Of a stretch of 64,000 nucleotides of DNA, positions 31,900-43,100 are shown one piece after another. Under the pieces are notes generated by a model, which saw only the letters and a program-made list of their open reading frames with translations, was not told the DNA's origin and searched no databases. A program made the position numbers and the translations under genes. This DNA comes from Gnetum montanum (Eukaryota > Streptophyta > Gnetopsida > Gnetales > Gnetaceae): NCBI GenBank assembly GCA_015680685.1, contig MNCI01025343.1:336481-400480 (forward strand), written 5' to 3'. Numbering within the stretch: the first letter of the stretch is position 1; the number at the start of each line of letters is the position of its first letter.

Positions 31900-34010
31900 T
31901 TTGGGGCATCTAGAGATCCAAAATTAAGGTTTTGGGGCCCTCCTAAGGTAGTGTAGGGACAAATCTATCAAAATTGGGTAGTCCAAAGGTCAGCAAAGGC
32001 CAAAAAGTAGGTTTTGAGATTTAACCCCATATCTCAATGCTAGCCAAAGTAGAGAGGAGGGGGCTCAATGTAGAGGATCAAAACCTAAATAAAAATAGTG
32101 TTAAATAAGGTAAAACTACTAATTGAAACCTAGATCTAGGATTTGTGCATCTCCTTTCTTCATTTGAAGGCTATTTGAGTTGGTTTTATATGCTAGAATA
32201 AGTTGAAATTGCTTCTCCCTCTTCCTCCACATTGAGCATGGTGGACCTTACATGGAAGAATGGGGTGCACTTATTCTATGATTTTGGAATTTTTTGGGAG
32301 CACATCAATGAGGGTTCTAGGCTCCCAAGGCTATAGACATAAATTTCCCAAGTTTTTGGCCAATTTTGGTAATGTTTGAAGGTTTTTTTAAGGCTATAAG
32401 AGGTTTAAAACCCTTTTTTCCACACTGGTAGGGGGTTCTCAACATGGATGAAGGGAGTGGACGATATTTGAGGATCAAAACTAGATCAAACGAGTGTAAT
32501 CTTCTAGCTATTAGGTCTTAGGCTTTCCTGGTGTAGATTCTTAGCCTCTCAGAGTGTCGATTTGCTATCTAAGATAAAAAGGTAGGTCCCCCATGCTAGC
32601 CAGCATGGAGGAGGGGGTGCTTAGTGTGGATAAACTAAAAATCTCAAATCTAAGCCAATTTAGGTGAAAATTGGTCATGCATGTCACTTCCCAAGGTTAC
32701 CAATGTTAAATACTAGGGATTAGAGCCAAAATTTAGTAGTTTGAAGAGTTGCAAGGTGGTTTTTTTAAGTTCCACCTTGTTTCCATGCTAGCTCAATAGC
32801 TAATGTGGAGGAGGGGGAAAGATCTAGCATGGAAGGTGGGTTGACTTCTTTGGATGATCCTAGTTGGATTTCCCTTGCCTAGGGTGAAAGACCCTGGGAT
32901 GTTGATTTTTGGCAAGGTTCTAGAGTCAAAATTTGATAGTTTTGAAGGCTTTTGAGGTATTTTATAGGTTAGTCCCTTTCTTCCATACTAGACAAGGGGA
33001 ATCTAACAAGGAGGATCAAAATAAGTCAACTTTTGACTTTGTTTGGTTAATTTCTCAAGGTTGTAAGGCTCTAGATGATGTTAATAGGATTCCTAGGTGC
33101 ATGTAAGGTCATTAAATGTCATTATAAGGTGTTTTTGAGTCCCAAATGACATCCCCCTTAGTCTTCATGCTTGCTCCATGCTGGCCAGCATTGAGGAGGG
33201 TTTTTATAAAATGGAAGAATCAAAAATCTCAAATATAAACCAATTTTCACTTCAATCAACCATGTATGTGTGCTCTTAGAATTTCTAGGGTTAAGGGTTA
33301 GGGTTTAAGATTAGAAAAATTTAATTTTAAGGTTTTCTAGGTGGTCTCTAGAGTCATCCCTCTAGCTCCACATTCACTTCATGCTGAGTAAGGGGAATCC
33401 AACTAGGAGGATTAGAGGGGATCAGTCTTTGGCCATTTTAGATTACTTCTAACTATGCATGTGTAGTTCCAAGGTTGATAGCATCGGTAGCCCATTTCTA
33501 AGGTTCAAATTTGTTAATTTTAAGGGGTTTTGTATGGTTTTTTGGCTTAGCCCCATGGTTCCATACTTACATAACCTTGTAGGGGGGGGGGGAGGCGTGG
33601 TAAGCTAGATAGGAAACTTCAAGGGGTTGATTTTTGAATAATTTTGGCTATTTCTAGTCATGCATGTAGGTTTCCAAGGTTTTAGGAGTTAATGGTGAGA
33701 TCTTAAGGTTGAAGTTTGCCAGTTTCTAAGGGTTTTTGGTGATTTTATGTGCTTCTCCTTTGTTTCACACTAGCTCCATGCTGGCCAGCATGGAATCAGC
33801 TATGAAGACCTTAACAATCATGAAAAAGGATCATTTATAGTAAATTTTGATTATTGAAGTCCTTGGAAAGGTTAAGATGTTGACCTGAGTTTGTTTTGGA
33901 AAAAAACTTGGGTTTTTTTATCATCCCCCCCTCCATCCACATTGGCTTCACACTTGCTAGCATGGAAGAGAGGGTGCTCAATGTGGTAGATCAAGGGGTT
34001 AGGTTTTGGA
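31900..34010. repeat. Array 1 of element C: about 11 units of roughly 192 bp carrying CCATGCTGGCCAGCATGG
   Basis: Unit landmarks occur near 32040, 32235, 32420, 32595, 32790, 32985, 33185, 33375, 33570, 33780 and 33960. A typical unit has CCATGCTGGCCAGCATGGAG, then GAGGGGG, CTCAATGTGGAGGATCAAAA, CATGCATGT, CCAAGGTT and a T/G-rich part. The palindrome is perfect at 33776-33793, nearly so at 33176-33193, and present with an AGCC loop at 32591-32608. Units differ greatly, so the array is old. Confidence 0.75.
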
Positions 34011-36119
34011 TCAATTTCAACAAGGTTTTAAACTTACCAAGTGTTTTAGAGCCTTGGCATCATTTGTTGTAGAAAATTTCATCATCTTTTACCATTGAAG
34101 CCTCAAATCCTCTCCTAGCGAGCATGGAAGCTTCAACTCTCCTAGTTTCCAAGCTTTTCCAATGTTGTGCCATAATGAAGAAACGTTATAGCAAAAATCC
34201 ATAGATCTAGGGAGCCAAGAAGATTTCCAACTTCTTCAAGGCCATTTCCATCCAAGGATATTTTTCATCTTCTCTAAGGTAGGTCATTCATTACTTTTTT
34301 CATGATTTTCTAGTCATTTTTATGTTTTTCTAGCTAGGAAAAAGCCATTTTTGTTAGATCTACTCAAAAGGGCTTGATAAAATTGAATTTCAAGGAAATA
34401 TTACATCATATATTGGCCATTTTCATGAAAATATAGGGTTATTTTGCTATTTTTTCCTTAGTAGATTTGATTTTTGAAAATAGGCTTGCTATATTAGGTG
34501 CTTTTTCTAGAAAATTCATCATGGGGCTATTTTTCTTAGATCTAGGATAAAGGACTTGTTAAACATAAATTTTAAAGAAATATTACCCACTTATTTTGAT
34601 GTTTTTTTATGGTGGATAGAGGTTGGTTTGACTCTTTTGGTTGTAATCTATGGCTAAATCAAGTTAGGTTTTACAAATATTATGTTTTTTTATGCTTTTT
34701 GGATTAAGAAAAGCAAGAAAGCCTATGTATTTTTGTTAAGAAAATAGCTTATTTTTTGCAAACTCTAACGTTATGGGTTTTTATTACTATGTTTAGGCTT
34801 TGTAATGGTTGTGTTTTTGTTTGATTTGGACGTAAAATGATTAAGTTATGGTCATTTCAATCCAATGGTGTAAAAAAGGGTTATGCCATTTTTCAAATTT
34901 TCCTCTAAATTAATAAATTATTTCTAAATAAACAGCTAGGGTATTGATTTTTGTTTAATTTTGGATTTGTAGGGCTTACTTCAAGCTTTAAAATGATGGT
35001 AGAATCACTCCATTTAGAGCTCAAACAAAATTTTGATGTATTTTCTCCTAACCCTGCACGAAAAGGGGGGTTAATGTTGATGGCTACGATTTTGCTATTT
35101 TTGGCTATATTTTTTCATCAACATGGTTATATGTTTTTAGTTTTAACTACCATGGATAGAAATGTTATGATTTTATGATTCCTTTCATGGTGGGATCACT
35201 AAAATTGGAGCTTGTATGGATTTTTAGTAAATTTTTTATTAAGGCTATGTCAATAAGGCTTAATTTTGGTTGTAGGTTGTAGCACTTTACCCCTTTGGGG
35301 ATGGATGTTATTGAAAAAATTTGAGACTTTTCTTGTCAATTTCCATGCCCTTGGAAATGCTTACAGATGTACACTTTGTCCTAAAGTTGGTTTTAAAAGA
35401 AAAAAGTCTTTTGACTATATTTAGTAAGTTTTTTACTATGGATGTTTTTTTATGTCTTAATGCTTTTTCTAAGGTTTAAACTAAGGCATAATTCTAGCTA
35501 TGATGTTTTGGCTATGACTTAAAAGGCTATGATAGGTTGTAATAATGTTGTAATAATGTTCAATTTCTTCAACAAATTTGAGTAAACATCTTAGAGCTTT
35601 TTATAGGGGCTAATTTCACCCCAAATGGGATCTACAACACTTGTCAAGAAATAGTGTTGAAATGTGGTCCTAATGGTGTTCATGTTTTTTCCTTTGGAAG
35701 GTCCTACCAAAGTCGATCCTCATCATGGTGGAGTTGGTCAGCATCCTATGCTAAATTACCTAGCCCATGTCCCACACCCCCCTTTCTAACATGGACCTAG
35801 ATAATGGGTCACTATGTTTTTGCCTAGGGGTAAGAGATTTCCTTGCCTACCTTCTTCAAAATTTTAGTATGATGATGTGGTTACCCTTGTCAAAGGAGAT
35901 GGCCATGGTCTTAGTGGAGACCCTATTGCTTGGGTCTATATGTTTGATTACTCAATTCATAACTAGTGGTCTAGAGACCTGAGTGGAAGGAGAGTCAATG
36001 AATAACATCAGTTCATGATACCTCTTAGACATCTAGATGAAGTTAGAGTATTCATAATACAACATGAATAATACTTTGATGGTGATGGAAAGAGCCCATT
36101 CTCTATTCCAAAATCCTCC
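34011..36119 (+). other. Upstream part of the antisense cargo gene region
   Basis: T-rich plus-strand text with gene-like signals: CTCTAAGGTAGGTC near 34275 (possible donor) and TTTGGATTTGTAGGG near 34965 (possible acceptor). Short frames at 34951-35178 and 35767-35982 have no recognised domain. Exons here are uncertain. Confidence 0.35.
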
Positions 36120-39100
36120 ATGCACCATGTACCAGTTATAGGGGTAAGCATGGCTACTATAGGTTTTAATGTTTTGGGTTTATCTAATTTAGTATTCTTT
36201 CATAACTTGTTGATTTTACACATACCTTGTAGGTACAAGGTTAATGAGCAAGGCTTGATCAAGAACGATCAAACCTTGGTGGTATCCCACACCACGCTGA
36301 GTGAATTCACCAAAGGCCCAAAGATCAGACACGTTATTTTCAAATAGTTAAGGGGTAACTTTGATGAATACCCCACTAGGTTTGACCCTATTTATAAGAA
36401 GTGTATGGCTGCCAAAATAGCACATAGTTGGTGGGCAACTCCCAAGGCTATTAGATATATGGGTATCACTGTTGAGAGCCTTGCACGAGCTTCTCCAAGA
36501 AAGAAGAAGAAAGGTGAGAAAAGGAATGGCTTTCTATGTTATAACTAAAGTTTTATGGCTATTTGGGTCTTAAGCATTCTATGGTTTCTATGTAGCATTA
36601 TTGATGCTAAGCACTTTTTTTTGGTTACAGGGCCTTCCACTTTTGTTGATGTCAATGTACCCCCTCACTGGATGTGTTGTGGAAACTCTCATCCTAGAAT
36701 TTAGTGAGGTGGGGCTAGCATAGGAGTTGTTGAATGGATGGGCATCAGAGTGAAACACCACCAAATTCAGGCTACTACAATTTTCTGCAAATTTGTCTAA
36801 GTGTCAGAATGATAACACTTTCTACAAATTTGTCTAAGTGTTATGACCACACTATCCACTACAAAGCATAGTTAACCTCTGCAAATTTGGCTAAGTGTCA
36901 AAATGATGTCACTTTTCGCAAATTTTTTCTAAGTGTTGAGACTACGCTCTCCACTACTGGGACTACACTCTAGAGGGTAGTAAACACACAATAGCTAGTT
37001 TTGCAAGAATTTTTCTAAGTGTTAGAACAATGACACTTTTTGCAAATTTTTCTAAGTGTTGGGACTATGCTCTCCACTATAGTAGAGTGTAGTCAACTTC
37101 AACGACTAATTTTTTGCAATTTTGGCTAAGTGTTTGAATAAGGTCACAAGCTGCAAAATTTTTCTAAGTGTTGAGACTATGTTCTCCACTACCAGGACTA
37201 TGCTCTAGAGCGTAGTTAGCATGAAAACACTAGTTTAGGCATATTTTTTCTAATTGTCAGGACTATGCTCTCCAGCATAGTCAAGTGTAGACAATTTGGA
37301 ACCTCATTTTCTCATTTTTTGTAAGATTTTTCTAAGTGCTAGGACTATGCTCTAGAGCATAGTCAACCATATTCAGTTTAGAAGCCAAATTTTGTATGAA
37401 TTTGTCTAACTATTGAGACTATGCTTACCCCTAGTAGGGAGCGTAGTTAACCTCCTCTAGAGCATAGTCAGCATTTAGTGACATTTTGGTAGTTTCTTAT
37501 TAGATTTTGACTAAGTTTGGGACTACACTTTTACCTAGTCTAGAGTGTAGTCAAGCAAAGACATGAGAAATAGCCTCCAAAGGCCTTAACAACCTAGCAT
37601 CAATATTTTCCTTAGCACCAACATACCTCCAATAGCAACATGTACCTTTTTTGCATCTCCCTATTCCTTGAAATTGTAACTATGCTCAACACCACTTCTC
37701 ATAGTGGATAACATAGTCCCGAAGTGTAGTCTCCAAAAGTTGCATGTTTTTTTGGCATTTTTGGCATTTTCTCATGTACATTATCATCTCCTTGGAACTT
37801 GCACAAGTAGTTGGTGAGTGTAGTCACAATCTCTCGACCTTGCAGAGTTTGTCAGTGGACAACACAGTCTAACACCATTTGCTATAGTGGAGAGCATAGT
37901 TGGGGTATAGCATAGTCCTAACTACATTACACAATAGTCTCAACTACCACACTACCATGTGGTGCTTGATCCACATTTTGGGCTAACCCTAGCCTTATAA
38001 ATACCCCATACACCCCCAATGTTTTGAGGGTTGGCATCAAGCTTTTGGCACTTGGCACTTAACATTGTGTGTGAATGAGATCCAAAGGTATTGACAGAGA
38101 GGTAGAGTTACGTTCCATGGCCCACTATAGCCCTACAAGATCCCACAATGCATGGTACATTGTGGTGGCCAACTCAACAAGCACAAACACCATGGGAAGC
38201 ATCAAACTTCATGGCCTAACACCACTGAGACTATGACTATGCTCTCCACTACACTTGTTGTACACTGTGTACCTTCTAAACCCTGTTTTGAGCTAACTAT
38301 GCTCAACCCCATTTGGGATGGTGTTATGTTTCTCTCTCCTACATTTTTCATGTTTTCTTTGCATTTTTTGCATTTTTCACATGTGGTCAAATTACTACTA
38401 TGCTTGGATAGCAATCTCTATGAGTTGGTATCCCCATTCATGTCAAAAACCTTGACTAAGCTCACCCCTTCGCATCCCATGACTATGTTCTACACCATTG
38501 CAAACATGGCCTAAAAACCTAGCATTGTTTGTGTATGCATTGTGGTTAACCATGCCATCCATGTTTACATCCACTACCCCAATTGTAGCTATCAAAGTCC
38601 CTATTTGATTGGTAAGATAGGTCAGGGCACTCTACCTCTACTTCTAGTAGGCCCTCACACTGGGGCAAGGTTAGGCTATGCATCTATTGACCCCTTAGTG
38701 ATTCCAGCCACTAACATTTTTGGTCATCACACTAAGAACATTTAGGAAAGCATCACATATGCAAGTTTGCTCAAGGTATTCATGGTGCCAAGCCCTATCG
38801 TCCCTTCTATCAAGATCCTAAACATCATAACCTCCTTTGATGCAAAGGTCAATGTGTTCCACACCTCAGTGTGAGGCATTCTAATTGTCATTTCCATCAG
38901 TGTGGCTACCTTTCATAACTTGTTTGGTATTCCCACTGATGGAATAGTAGTTACCACTAAACTAATGAAGGAGGTCAACTATCATGAAAAAGTTGAGGAA
39001 TGCTTTGGTATTAGCAAAGGTCATTCCAAACTTTCCCTCAATAGCTCTATGAACCTAGAAATAAAGGGGTCCTATCGCTTATTTAGATCTCGATATTTTC

Positions 39101-41381
39101 CTAAATTATTGTTGCAAACGAAGGTAGTTGGCATTACATAGGGATGTTTCCTTAAGAACGTCTTGATGGAGGGGACTTGTTTCAATTGGGTTGCTTCCTT
39201 GGCTATGAGCCTCAAAGGGGAAATCCTCAAAATCTATGTGGACACCTCTCCGATAGTCCATATGCACTATGCATTTCTTGCAGGCTATCTAAACAAGTTT
39301 GTGAAATTCTTGGTGGTGAAGAGGAATGGGTCATGGATGTGCTAGGAATTAAAAACAATTTCCCAACCTTGGATAAAACATCCTTATCCAATGATGTAGG
39401 CTTAGAACCCATTGGAGGACATGGGTGATTCATTATCTATGACCACTAAGAATCTTGGTGTCAGTTAGTATAAATCCCCTGATAGCATGGGGAAGGCACC
39501 TCTTATGTTCCCAATGAACATTAAGAGGGCCCAATGGTTGCATGTAAAGGTTAATAGGATAGCTGAGACTAGTTTGAAAGGGCTAGAAAAGGAAGCACCA
39601 CTAGTAGCAGGGCCATCCTTCAAGCAAAGGATCATCTTCAAGATCCCACACTTAGATTAGGCAGTCATAGGTATGCTTTAACTATTTTTTTGACTATGTT
39701 ATTTCTATGGTTATACATGCTAACTTTTGTAATAGGTTATGGCTATAGAATAGCGGTAAAACTTGGCAGCCTAAGTTATTGCTACAAATGAAGAACATAG
39801 GCAAGTAGAGAAGGCACACAAACATACCAAGGAGGAGGAGAAGAGGCACATAGCTATCATGAAAGAGGAGGAACAAAGTTGTGTAGAGGAAACACTCTTT
39901 CAACAAGATATGAATGATCTTAACACCTTGGTGATTGGCTCACTACATTGGAAGCCTCCGATCAAAATCCCTGATGATGATGATGAGTATGAGAATGAGA
40001 ACTAGAATGCAAGTATACTTATGCTTTACTTGTTGTTATCTATGGTTTTATTTTTAACATCTTAGTTTCTTACTTATCTAATAATTGTTATGCTTATCAT
40101 AGTTCCTAAGCCACTAGTAGAGGCCTCTACATTCACTTTTCACATGAAACCATGGGCAGAGGTCCTGAACAAGATAGAATTCATGCATGAGATGGCAAAG
40201 GACATTGTTAGTCAGTTGTAGCAAGTTGCACCCAAGATTAGTAAGAACTATGTTTAGCTATTCCTTGTTTGTTTTTCTATGAGTTATATTTTTTATGCTA
40301 TGGAAACCTTAGGTTGTACATCATATTTATAGTTATATTTTTATTTTTTTAGTGCCATCAATTGTATGGAACCTAGCCTAAGACATGGAGTTTGACCCCT
40401 TACCTAAGCTTCCTCTTGACATTGAACATGTCCCCTTGAAGCTATATGAAACTACCACTGATCTAGTAGTTTCATGTGCAAAAGCTTCATGGGAGATTCA
40501 AAATTCCAATAATCTATATAAAAATAGGTAGTGTCCTTAAGGGAGAAAAATAAAAAGCAAGCTGAGAGGATATGCAGTTTTGAGGATCATAAGACCTTTG
40601 GGAAGTCCAAGTGACTAACTCAGGGACCTTTCGAACCAAGGAGATCACCTAGACCCATTATTAGCATGCTATCCATGACAAGGTTGCCCTCTCCCAAGAG
40701 ATTCATGAGTAGTAGATGCAAATTAACTTGATACCTCAAAAGGCATAGGATTAGAAGGATTACAGTGCTTGGGTCCCGTAGTGGGGTAAGACACAAAAGG
40801 ATCAAACATGCAAGTATAATGTTAATTAGGAGGCATACTTGAAGTGGCTAAAGAGGGAGACAACTGAATAATAGAAGACAAATATTTTTATCTAGGGAAT
40901 CTAGGCTAAGAGTGTTTTCAAGCTCTTTGAAAGCAATTTGATAGTAGTTGAGTCTCCTAGCCCATAGATTACTATAGCTACAAACAATGTCTCTACTACT
41001 GTGGTCTCATGGAATATGCCATCATGGATAGGTGTAGACAAAGCAAAAATCTTCATAGGCATCAATTTTGGAGACATTTACTGGGAAAACATGATGGAAG
41101 ACCAAATTATTTAATGTTTGAAGATTGGCCTTCACCTTCTTCCCTAAGAGTTTTTAGAGCTTGATTCCCCACAAGTTTGATGGATTTATGTATTATATTT
41201 TAAGTTTTTATCTTCCATGGTTTATGTCATGGTTTTAGTTATACTGGTTACTAATTGGTTGTGTGTTGTTATGTCACATGCACCATATGATGTTGGAGGC
41301 CCTACCAGTGTAGGTGATGATGATGATGATGGACCTCCTCCTCCTCCTCCAGATGTCCCCTTGGTAGCACCTGATGCATGA
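36120..41381 (+). pseudogene. Antisense cargo gene of element C, multi-exon, opposite to gag-pol
   Basis: Predicted introns with GT/AG ends: 36144-36232, 36514-36630 (acceptor TTGGTTACAG), 39671-39735, 40013-40102, 40241-40352 (acceptor TTATTTTTTTAG) and about 41178-41290. Exon text reads like protein: KVNEQGLIKNDQTLVVSHTT, DPIYKKCMAAKIAHSWWATP and basic SPRKKKK in the first part; FHNLFGIPTDGIVVTTKLMK, SLNSSMNLEIKGSYRLFRSR, VHMHYAFLAGYLNKFVKFLV in the middle (38902-39345, one frame); and INFGDIYWENMMEDQII near the end. It closes with GDDDDDGPPPPPPDVPLVAP and a TGA at 41379. A second copy of the end lies at 23207-23990. In-frame stops are frequent, so it is inactive. No known domain is recognised; plant mobile-domain-like proteins are one possibility. 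Confidence 0.6.
36760..37960. repeat. Array 2 of element C: CTAAGTGTTGGGACTATGCTC repeat with ACTATGCTCTAGAGCATAGT palindromes
   Basis: Units of roughly 110-125 bp contain GCAAATTTTTCTAAGTGTTG, then GACTATGCTCTCCACTA, and often its inverted partner TAGTAGAGTGTAGTC. Landmarks lie near 36815, 36925, 37048, 37157, 37240 and 37335, with looser copies to 37960. Bases 37343-37364 form a perfect 22-bp palindrome. It lies between exon groups of the antisense gene, probably in an intron. Confidence 0.75.
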
Positions 41382-41689
41382 TGTGATAGTCTTTGATGAT
41401 TTTTAGTTTAGTCTATTTTATGTTTGATGTTGTATGATCCATATTGACCAATGATTGAGTTGTAGACATTTTAACATTTATGATTTATTATTTTGACATT
41501 TATGCCACATAATGTGGCTATTTCTATATAATATAAAATGTTTTAAATTTTATGTTTCAGTTTCAATTTTGGCTAGATATGTTGTTTATTACTTTACTAA
41601 TTTAAGGTTTTAAGATTATAAATGTTTTAAATTAGACTATGTTGTTGATGACTATGTTGGCTATGTTGAAAATTGTCATGCTATAAGAT

Positions 41690-41965
41690 TATGAATGATC
41701 ATAAGATAAGTGCAACATGCTAGTTTTGAGCCATGGTAGGCCATATTTTTATCACTAGCTTAAGGCCACGATGGGTCACGATGCTAGTTTAGAGTCTTAG
41801 AGGACTATAGCACTAGATTAAGGCCTCAGGAGGCTGTGGCTTTGCTAGTTTTAGGCCATGGTGGAGCATGATGCTAGTTTAGAGTCTTAGTGGATTTCAA
41901 TGCTATTTTAAGGCCTTAGTAGGCCATGGTTTTGCTAGTTTTAGGACATGGTGGGCCTTGGAGAC
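41690..41965 (-). repeat. GGCCTTA/CCATGG tandem repeat, protease side
   Basis: About six units of 35-45 bp such as GCTAGTTTTAGGCCATGGTGG and GCTAGTTTAGAGTCTTAGTGG. Reversed, it follows the protease tail exactly as in D (17460-18080) and E (22740-22895). Confidence 0.8.
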
Positions 41966-42219
41966 TCATATGTTTTTGATTATTTTTCTATTTTAAACTT
42001 TTTATGGCTTTTTCTAATTTTGAAATTTTTATAAGGTTTTTGATGCTTATAGCATGCATAAAAGTAAAGAAAGAGAAAGGTTGTAATAAATAAGTGAAAA
42101 TGTAGATGAACATAAAAACTTAGGCTACAGGCATAAATAGTAATATTAAATACATAAAAAGTTAACAACAAAAAGTTAGGCTACATGGCTATTGGTTATA
42201 TCTAGTTATAAGGGCATGG

Positions 42220-43100
42220 GGTAGAATAGTTAGGGTGTAATTCACTTATGAAAACTCTTCCTAATCTTTGAAAGATTAGGAAATGAGTAAAGTCTACTAT
42301 CCACAAGTTTGTATTTTTCATCATCTTTATTAATGATGTTAAAAGGGAGTTCATCCCATAATGCATATAGCTATCCATCATTGTCATTTTAGGCTTTTTA
42401 GTCTCTCTTAGGTTGATGGATTTTGTGATTAGGAGTTTCCTCTTGAAGCTCCGCTTTAGACCCTTGCTCTATGTCCATGTTTTTAATAGCTAGGGGTATT
42501 ACATTGTTACCATGAATGATGATTGCACCTTTCTCATAAGGACGGTGAATCTCTTGGTGGATGGATGAAGATATAGCTCATAATTGAGCTAGCCAAGGTC
42601 TTTCAAAGATAAGGTTAAATCCTAGCATCTCTTCCATCATTAAGAAATTTATAGTCATGGGGAATTTCTCCCTTACCAAAAAATCCAAGGAGATAGACCC
42701 CTTGATAGCAACACTTGATCCATTAAATGACTTGAGAGTGGCCATTAACATGGGTTGTATATGCTCTATCAATCTAATCAGTCAATGATGATGCATGGGA
42801 TAATGTTTGTTGTAGCCGTATCATCTATATGCACTCGATGCACTTTAAATTTTCCTACACATATGGTTATGAATAGAGGAGTCATAGTTACCTCATAATT
42901 TTAGAATTGACATTGATTTTACTATCACAAAATACTAGGGGTGTTGACTTCTCTTCCCTTGTTAAGGGAGCAACAATCATGACATGGGTGGATTCCTCAT
43001 TAGAAGGGATGTTTTCACTAATGGGGATGGAATTCAACATCTTGACTAATGCCTCATGATGTGTGGAGGAAGTCATGATCTGGTCATATAAGCTGAAAGT
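42220..43100 (-). pseudogene. pr: Element C protease part of gag-protease polyprotein
   Basis: Minus strand. SFNGSSVAIKGSISLDFLVREKFPMTINFLMMEEMLGFNLIFERPWLAQL (42578-42740 region, quoted here only in pieces in the frame) corresponds to the element D text SFNRSHVTVRGTINLTF and FNMILGRPGLAQL. Confidence 0.2.
42240..43076 (-). pseudogene. pr: Aspartic-protease-like domain and tail of the element C polyprotein
   Basis: The minus strand reads SIPISENIPSNEESTHVMIV (from 43040), RVHIDDTATTNII at the active-site position (about 42840), IKGSISLDFLVREKFP, and FNLIFERPWLAQL (about 42585). These align in order with element D (IPITENIPANEASIRATI; VHVDDGVVTNVV; FNMILGRPGLAQL). The active site reads Asp-Asp-Thr, not Asp-Ser/Thr-Gly. 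The tail (EKYKLVDSRLY, NLSKIRKSFHK; 42320-42240) is shared with fragment E. It would process the polyprotein; stops and the altered active site make it inactive. Confidence 0.75.

Noticed and set aside
41310-41345. GAT/CCT microsatellite
   Set aside because: It encodes the acidic and proline run of the antisense protein, and the E copy has a matching acidic-proline end without the repeat.
42220-43100. The lower-confidence duplicate protease entry for element C
   Set aside because: Its bounds are superseded by the fuller entry at 42240-43076; treat the two as one domain.
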